Of a stretch of DNA of 64,000 nt, positions 57,640 to 64,000 are shown in pieces. The DNA comes from Rugalucina vietnamica (lineage: Eukaryota > Mollusca > Bivalvia > Lucinida > Lucinidae), in assembly GCA_964017185.1 (NCBI GenBank), contig OZ024874.1:33642721-33706720 (forward strand), in the 5' to 3' direction. Under the pieces are notes generated by a model that saw only the letters and a program-made list of their open reading frames with translations, searched no databases and was not told the DNA's origin. Position 1 is the stretch's first letter. Every line of letters begins with the position of its first letter. The translations under genes were made by a program, and so were the position numbers.

Positions 57640-58814
57640 TTATACACAGGCTGAAGAATCAGTTCCAGTTAGTCAATTGAATGGAAAATTCATTTGGTCC
57701 GAGTTCTCAAAATCTCATTTTATTCAATCAATTAACAGTAAAAGCTCTATTAAAAGATTGTCTGAATTTATGGCTTCACTAGATGTGCAGGAATTTAGTT
57801 GCACAGACGAAGCAGTCAAGAGTTTCAACAAGATTGTACTTGAAACTGCTAACGAATCAGTTACTTTTAAATGTAAGAAGAAGCATAACAATAATAAACA
57901 TAGATATAAAAAATCTTGGATGGATCAAGACTGCTTTAGCTTAAGAAGATCATTAAAGAGTTTAGGCAGGAAAGTATTGAATAATCCAAATAATATTGGT
58001 TTACGTAAAACATTTATTAAAGTAAGAAATGATTATAACAGACTTCGAAAAAAGAAACGCTCGGAATATGTAAAAAAGATCTCAAATCAGTTAGAAGATA
58101 CACGTAATAAAAATCCAAAACTTTTCTGGAAAACCTTAGACATGAAAGGTTCTAACAATAAATCTAGTAACGTGAAATCCATATCTGAATGGACACATTA
58201 TTTTGAGGAACTATATAAACCAAATGATAATGAACTTAATTTTGATGAGGAGATAAATGCTTTTTTGTCTGATAAGTCGACATCACATGATCTTGACTTC
58301 CCATTCAATTGCAAGGAAGTCAGAAAGGGACTCTCAAACCTTAAGGTAAATAAAAAAGAAGGTATGCAGATACCATATCAAATGAGATGCTAAAATATGG
58401 CTCCTCAGTTCTTACTCTTTCACTTGTAAAATTGTTTAATTATATACTAAATAATACAGAGTACCCAGACACCTGGAATATGTATAACTACTATATAAGA
58501 AAGGTGATAAAAATAATTGCAATAATTATAGAGGCATAAGTCTATCTAGCTGTCTCAGTAAACTATTTACTAGCCTACTTCAAAATAGGCTTATAACACA
58601 TTTAGAGTCGCATAATTTTTTCAGTCCTTTTCAAGCTGGTTTCAGACCAGACCATAGAACAACTGATCACATTTTTGCAATTAAAACTATAATAAACAAA
58701 TATGTGTACAAATTAAAGAAGCCTGTATATGGATGCTTTGTTGATTTTGCTAAAGCTTTTGATTCAGTTTCAATAAATTCTCTGCTTTATAAGCTCACAC
58801 AAACTAACATTGGG
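57640..58814 (+). pseudogene. LINE ORF2: linker and reverse-transcriptase N-terminal half
   Basis: An open frame from about 57640 gives LNGKFIWSEFSKSHFIQSIN, a basic linker (KCKKKHNNNKHRYKKSWMDQ, LRKKKRSEYVKKISNQLEDT), KNPKLFWKTLDMKG and the RT entry KEVRKGLSNLKVNKKEG. A frameshift near 58360 ends it; other frames continue with NYRGISLSSCLSKLFTSLLQ, FQAGFRPDHRTTDHIFAIKT and VYGCFVDFAKAFDSVS, which holds the first catalytic aspartate. It stops at KLTQTNIG where the hAT-like element enters. Several frameshifts show it is dead. Confidence 0.8.
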
Positions 58815-61182
58815 CAGTGCTTGCACTAACTTTTTGAATCAGGAAGTCATGACTTCCACCCTTTAAGATTTGGAAGTCACAGGCCCAAAATCTGGAAGTC
58901 AGAGATTACTTCCGGTGCCGCATGACAAGTGTACATGCACACATTTAATTATTTTGTCACTGTATCTATTAGACTTCCAAGGTGTATATTCTGTTGTGGT
59001 TCTATTTGTTTTATGTTTTAATGTCATTTTTGTACTGTTTGCACCTTTGATGCATGTATTTGTATGTTTAATTAAGTAATGAGTGGCCACCTTTAGGGAA
59101 ATAATCTCTTACTGTGCTCGGGGTATGCATTCTTTGTACCAGTATAGTTACAGCTAATGTCTTGATGCAGACTTTTAATAAAGTTGATGAATATGTGAAA
59201 ATTATTATTATTATTATTTCTTTATTATTATATCTATTTTATTTTTATTATTATTATATCTATATTATTTTTTTTCTTAATTATTATCAGTATATATATT
59301 TTATTTTTATTTACATTATTATTAGTATTGTTATTGTCTGGTCAAGGTATTGAGTTGCCTCTCTTGGATATTTTTATTGAACAAAGAAAAGAAAAAAAAA
59401 TGAATAAAAAAATGAATAAAATTAATATATTAAAAAAAAAATAAAATAAAAAAAAAGAACTTGCTAAGAAAATATCCACCAAAACTTGTCTTTCATATAT
59501 ATCCCCATGTGACAATAAGTAAAGTGGGAAATAGACTAAGATAAAAAAAAAAAAAAGCAAAGTTGAAATATTAAAAAAAAAAATGTGTATTGATTAATTC
59601 TGATGAAATCCCTTGTGAATATTGATATTCCAACCTCCACTGCTTGCAGTGGACTATTCCAGTTTTACCCAATATTAATGGATGAGTCCAAACTAATGCA
59701 TAGTGGTAAAATATTGATCACACTTGACCTTGATATGTTTATTGCTTGGCAGCGCCAGCTGCCAAGCAATTGAGACGGAATGGGAATTTCTCTTCAATCT
59801 GCGGGGTCTTTTCCTTCAATCTGTGGGGTTTCCCTTTGACAGCCAGGGGCCTGGTTCCAGTCTTAATTTTTTGCTACTCTTGTCGCATTATAAAGCAATT
59901 GAAAACGGAAACCAGACGTGCTCTCTAGGACTTGTGGGAAGAATGACGTGCTTGGCTCTAAACATATACCGGTGCGGAGGTAAACATATACCATGTAAAA
60001 TTAGACTGGTTCTAATGAAATTATTAATACGTTATTCTGGACGGATAATGCTAAAACCCGGAACTAGTCCAAGGTCCGACCAAGTACGATTGTATTCACC
60101 GAGGAAGTCTTTTAGATGCTCCACTGCATTTTCCCCGGGGAAGCGTCTGCTAGAGGATCTAAAATTAACATATTGTTGTTACCTAAAGTAGCTTCTGAAC
60201 TTTATATAACACAATGTTAATAGCTGCACTTAGTAATAAATCTATTGATCCAACGCACTGCAGTACCAACAAAAATAAATGTTTACATTGTTTATAATTT
60301 AACAGCCACATTTAAACAGTACCTAAGTTGTCTGCAAAAGCAAATGTTCTCATTAGTCATATTTTGGTCCACGCTTGCACATGGGATTAATGGTATTTTG
60401 TGGGCTTCTCTGTGCATTTAATACTTGGGACTTGAAGTATTTTAATTTTCGTCATCAGAGTGAAGTTTCAGCAGCTCTATAAACAGAACAGGAAACTTGT
60501 AGACACTCAGATATGACGTTGTATTTACCACAAGAATGAGCCAGTAAAAACCCAGAGCTGGCAGGTTAAGCAAAGTTTAACATTGGTTTGTGATATGGAA
60601 TGGTCTAGGAAGTCTTCTGCTGGGGAAGGAGTAAAACCCGGGACCAAAATCCAGGACCATTTTTTACGGTCATTAAAAGGCACTATCATATGCGTGTGTA
60701 GTTTATAAGGTCATTTCAATGAATTAAATCATCGTTTATCCAAAGAATTCGAACATTTGAAATTTTGATCAAAATATGGGACCCCATATGGGAACCCATC
60801 CAAGAATTTATATCCGGGACCAGTTTTGCAGTATAGACGAAATAATGCTTTATACAGACTAGCCAAGCGTTCCTTTTAACAAGGAAAATTTATATTGTTT
60901 TGACACAAAATACTCCACTCAACACTTAAAATGAGACACATTTACACCCTGAAGGCATGGTCTGCTGTCACTAATCCCTAGATAAACAGATTTAAGATGG
61001 TTTTCAATACACTGAAATAGGTAAATTTTCATCTCTGGCGATACGTCGCATGCCTTGCTGCAGGGCGTAGGAGGATTTTTGTGGAAGTCAAATGACGTCT
61101 GCTGTGTCATTTTTCGACGTACGGGACTCATTTCAAGACGTAAAAACGCCCAAAACGTCCACTAGTGCAAGCACTGATTGGG
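58809..61182. mobile_element. 2.36-kb hAT-like element inside the LINE
   Basis: The body is 58815-61176. It starts CAGTGCTTGCACTA and ends TAGTGCAAGCACTG, an exact 14-bp TIR. ATTGGG occurs at 58809-58814 and 61177-61182. With one copy retained, the LINE reads ...LTQTNIG GNFYKLIKST... in frame. The TIR start CAGTG fits hAT; the duplication is 6 bp. Inside are ggaagtcatgacttcc near the left end, AT-rich tracts (59200-59580), a sequence shared with 9066-9215, and a possible transposase first exon at the right end. The middle has no supported frame. Confidence 0.8.
60919..61131 (-). CDS. possible N-terminal exon of a hAT-type transposase
   Basis: A 70-codon frame that starts 45 bp from the right TIR and points inward: MSPVRRKMTQQTSFDFHKNP, then PTPCSKACDVSPEMKIYLF. 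A short basic lead followed by T-S-F-D-F is reminiscent of the opening of several hAT-derived proteins (K/R-rich, then T-L-F-x-F), and the position next to a TIR is where a first exon would be expected. GC and CpG content are higher than around it. No BED finger or DDE catalytic motif follows, so this is a candidate only; it may equally be chance. Confidence 0.28.
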   Translation of the reverse strand: MSPVRRKMTQQTSFDFHKNPPTPCSKACDVSPEMKIYLFQCIENHLKSVYLGISDSRPCLQGVNVSHFKC

Positions 61183-62630
61183 GGCAACTTTTATAAACTT
61201 ATTAAAAGTACATGTATGTATTCAAGCACAAAATTTCGATTTAAAGCAGACAATAAGTTAGGACCAGCAAGATTTTCTTACAGAGGCGTTAAACAAGGTG
61301 ATGGATTAAGTCCTCTACTTTTTAATGTTTTTATTAATGACCTATGTGATAGTTTTGTAAACCAGTTTTAATTGAAGATGTTAATATAAACTGTTTATTA
61401 TATGCTGACGATCTACTCATTACATGTATATCTGAGTCAGAGGAAGGTTTGCAAAATTGTATATCTATTTTAGAACAGTACTGTAACAGATGGAAACTTG
61501 AGGTCAACTTAGATAAAACCAAAGTTATTATATTTAGCAGAAGACAGAAGGTATTCATGGCTGATATGAAGTATAAGAACTCTTCGATTGAGCAAGTATA
61601 CAATTATCAGTATTTAGGAGTCAATATATCTTTCACAGGCAATCTGAAACAGGCTTCAATAGACTTATCAGCCAAAGCAACAAAGGCCTTATTTTAGCCT
61701 TAACTCAAAAATTAAAGAATACAGTGATATAAATGTTGAAACTTTATCCAAATTATTTGATACACTTATCCAGCCAATATTAACATATGCTAGTGAAATC
61801 TGGATTTCTGATTATAATATAAGATAGATTTAATGGATGATAAATATCCATTTGAGCTTGTCCATTTGAAATCTTGCAGACTCTCTTTAGGAGTGCATAA
61901 TAAAACTTCTAATTTAGCATCGAGATGTGAACTAGGTCGGTTCCCTATATTAATATCAATACTTAAACTTATGCACAGTTACTACTGCAGGCTCATCAAG
62001 CTTCCATCTGACAGATTGCTATATAAACTATATCAAACTGACAAACAGCTGTTTCTGCAGGGTAGTAATTCGTGGCTCACAAACATTAGACACTTGGAAA
62101 AGCTTCTGAATATACAAGAACTTAATAGCTTGAGTAAAGGTGCCTTTATTCAGACTTTACAAGTATTTTATAAGAACAAAGTAGAGACTAACTTAGCACA
62201 TATCAAGGAATCTTCTGATAGTAAACTCAAACTTTTTAGTACCCTTTATAATAGTTCTAGTGTACCATGTTATTTAAACATGAATTTTAGTAAAGCTAAG
62301 AGATCTTTAATTTCCAAACTTAGGCTTAGTTGTCATATACTTAATATTGAAACAATGCGTTATTGTAGACCAAAAATTGTAAGACAGAAACGATTCTGTC
62401 CCTTCTGTCCGGACACAATAGAATCTGAGGAACATTTCCTTTTAAACTGCAATAAGTATGATTCCAAACGCAAAAACAATAGGTGTATATCAGAAATTGT
62501 ACATGATTTTGGCAAAGGAATAGACGCAGTTAAACATATTCTTAACCCACAAACTAAACAAAATTGTAAAAGCATTTGTAATTTTATTGGTGACGCTTTA
62601 CATATTAGAAAGTGTCCACAAAAAAAGTAG
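61183..62630 (+). pseudogene. LINE ORF2: reverse-transcriptase C-terminal half and tail
   Basis: Encodes ARFSYRGVKQGDGLSPLLFN (RT motif with GVKQGD-LSP), then in another frame the catalytic box LLYADDLLI at about 61395-61425, followed by LEQYCNRWKLEVNLDKTKVI, YQYLGVNISFTGN and, after a further frameshift and a stop, TLIQPILTYASEIW. From 61833 a 265-codon frame holds the C-terminal domain with the zinc motif CPFCPDTIESEEHFLLNC and ends at CPQKK. YADD and the terminal Cys-Cys-His-Cys cluster are standard for non-LTR retrotransposons; clade not assigned. At least three disruptions make it inactive. Confidence 0.82.
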
Positions 62631-63200
62631 ATGGTATGGCTATGATGGTATGGCTATTGTTATATTCTTATAATAGCCGCTACATAGAAACATCTGTTTT
62701 TCTGATAGATTTTGTTACAATGAAGTAGTAACTACTAATATATATGTTTAAATATATACATATAGTCATGTCGTAGGGAACTGTAACATTTTCAGTTTTT
62801 CAAGTCAGTCAATGTCAGTCACTATAGCTTAGTTCATATTATGTGTAACTTTTTAAACACACTGATATACTACTTTGGAGATGCCACCTACGTCATGTTG
62901 TAATCTTGTTATATTACCATCCATATGCTTATCATCCTACATGTATCTATTTTTCATGCGTATTGGATGTCCGATCTGATCGCAATTTTATGGTTGCTGG
63001 CAGACACAGCCTAGATCAGGGATGCCATATTAGTATAACTGCTCTGGGCACTGCATCGGCATTCCTCAACATTTGCTTTGCGGTCATCCAGTGCTCACGA
63101 TAAAATATGTCAAGTTAGTGTATTTGTGTATTTGTATTGAATGTTTTGTAGATGCGCTAAAATGTATTTGGCAATCTGAATAAAGAATTGAATTGAATTG

Positions 63201-64000
63201 TGATAATTTAGAGAAGCGACTTAGTGTTTATAGCTTGATAAAACACAGTTTGCAGCCATCGTTAATATCTCTGCTCACCCTCTGGCCGAAAAGACAAAAT
63301 TTTAGACAAATTTAACAAACTACTTCTACTTTTGCATGAATACTTGCCCATATTCATGCTTGAAACAGTTTTATTTGTTTTCTTGTGATGTGGTATGTCT
63401 TCAATATCACCAAAATACTTTAAACTAAAAACAGTTTGCTTAGCTCCTAAAGAACGAGCGACATCCTGTGGTATCGACCTTAGGGGTGCAGGAAGTCGCC
63501 ATCTTGAATTTGGGATCATCCAGATAAAAGCTTGCATTGAGGTGTCTTATGGGGTTATGTCAAGTTTATTTATGGAAAATAATTGGCTAATAGTTGGTCT
63601 TCTTGGGTGAACGTGATTAAAATTTTCATTGTTTTATTTTTATTTTTATAAGCCATTACTTCTTATGGTATTGACTTATGGGGGTTCAAGGATATTCGCA
63701 CAACAAGATTAAAGCAAAAATCAAGGAATGAAGGTGGTTTGCTCCAACAAAAATGAGTATATTGAAATAATTTTTCACATTGTAGTAGATCATCTGAACT
63801 AATTATTTTATGTTAACTGTGCAATAGTAGTCCTTTTGTCAAAACATTTTAAAACCTATCAATTAATTTATCTTTATTCTTACATTCATTCACATAAGTC
63901 CTTGCCTCCATGTCCAGTGGCAAATTTAAAAAGATGTCCAGTGCAGTGGCAAATTTAAAAAGCACCTTGTCACATGCTATAGTGTAAGGCGACCAGTGAT
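63201..64000. other. no gene recognised
   Basis: AT-rich end of window. A word tgtccagtg(cag)tggcaaatttaaaaa is duplicated at 63911 and 63936. No element ends seen. Confidence 0.4.

Larger units (their letters stand above)
55051..63200 (+). mobile_element. LINE split by two later insertions
   Basis: Pieces in order: endonuclease C-terminal motif (55051-55114, NVQPPNEFSDHCPIW), linker and RT fingers/palm (57640-58814), and RT palm to C-terminus (61183-62630). The 3' untranslated part ends in a gaattgaattgaattg tail near 63184-63200. The first gap is a TTAGCTCACC-family element, the second a hAT-like element. Both joins restore frame. The 5' part upstream of the endonuclease end is missing. 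Confidence 0.78.

Noticed and set aside
59724..60191. 155-codon plus-strand frame inside the hAT-like element
   Set aside because: No transposase or other motif; overlapped by an equally open second frame; likely chance.

Overview
The window looks like invertebrate nuclear DNA, most likely from a marine mollusc and perhaps a bivalve. This is inferred from an AT-rich background, intron-style splice sites, abundant microsatellites, several LINE types, tRNA-derived SINEs, and mobile elements built from tandem core repeats. Nothing bacterial, viral or organellar was found, and no rRNA or intact tRNA gene. Host coding content is very small. The clearest host piece is one exon of a connector-enhancer-of-KSR (CNK) gene carrying a SAM domain on the minus strand (5803-5972). 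A possible second gene start is a C2H2 zinc-finger first exon on the plus strand (40862-41135), although it lies between inverted repeats.

Layout. 0-6 kb: a TIR element with a 6-bp target duplication, then two minus-strand copies of a family here called the TTAGCTCACC family (tandem internal units, hairpin at each end), one of them split by a hAT-like insertion. 6-9 kb: the CNK exon region with three small palindromic or hAT-like MITEs. 9.4-12.9 kb: a complex repeat field of gccgacctgccgacc blocks, holding a 966-bp TA-flanked element and a perfect palindrome with 41-bp arms. 14.5-19.8 kb: a dispersed repeat interrupted by a 5'-truncated LINE with a 14-bp duplication, which is itself interrupted by an antisense RTE-like fragment and other repeats. 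22.8-25.2 kb: a 32-bp satellite in which each unit is a palindrome. 28-31 kb: a dispersed hairpin-ended repeat and a broken LTR-retrotransposon gag. 31-39 kb: SINEs, a TA-flanked element filled with modular palindromes (32485-33326), arrays of a gtcgtttcg-type motif, GATA microsatellites, an inverted partner of the 14.5 kb repeat and a second copy of the 28 kb repeat carrying a 159-bp MITE. 40-43 kb: the zinc-finger exon and a 14-bp satellite. 45.8-50 kb: a TTAA-flanked element with a THAP-like reading frame, followed by a broken pogo/Tigger-like transposase with a C-terminal PHD finger. 50.7-63.2 kb: three head-to-tail copies of the TTAGCTCACC family and a LINE that one of them splits; a 2.36-kb hAT-like element splits the same LINE a second time.

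The main story is nested transposition. In several cases removing an insertion with one copy of its target duplication restores the reading frame of the host element, which fixes element ends and relative ages from the sequence alone. The most unusual objects are the TA-flanked element whose interior is a chain of short palindromes with interchangeable halves, the family with tandem cores and hairpin ends, and the palindromic 32-bp satellite. All family assignments come from reading motifs by eye; no database search was run.
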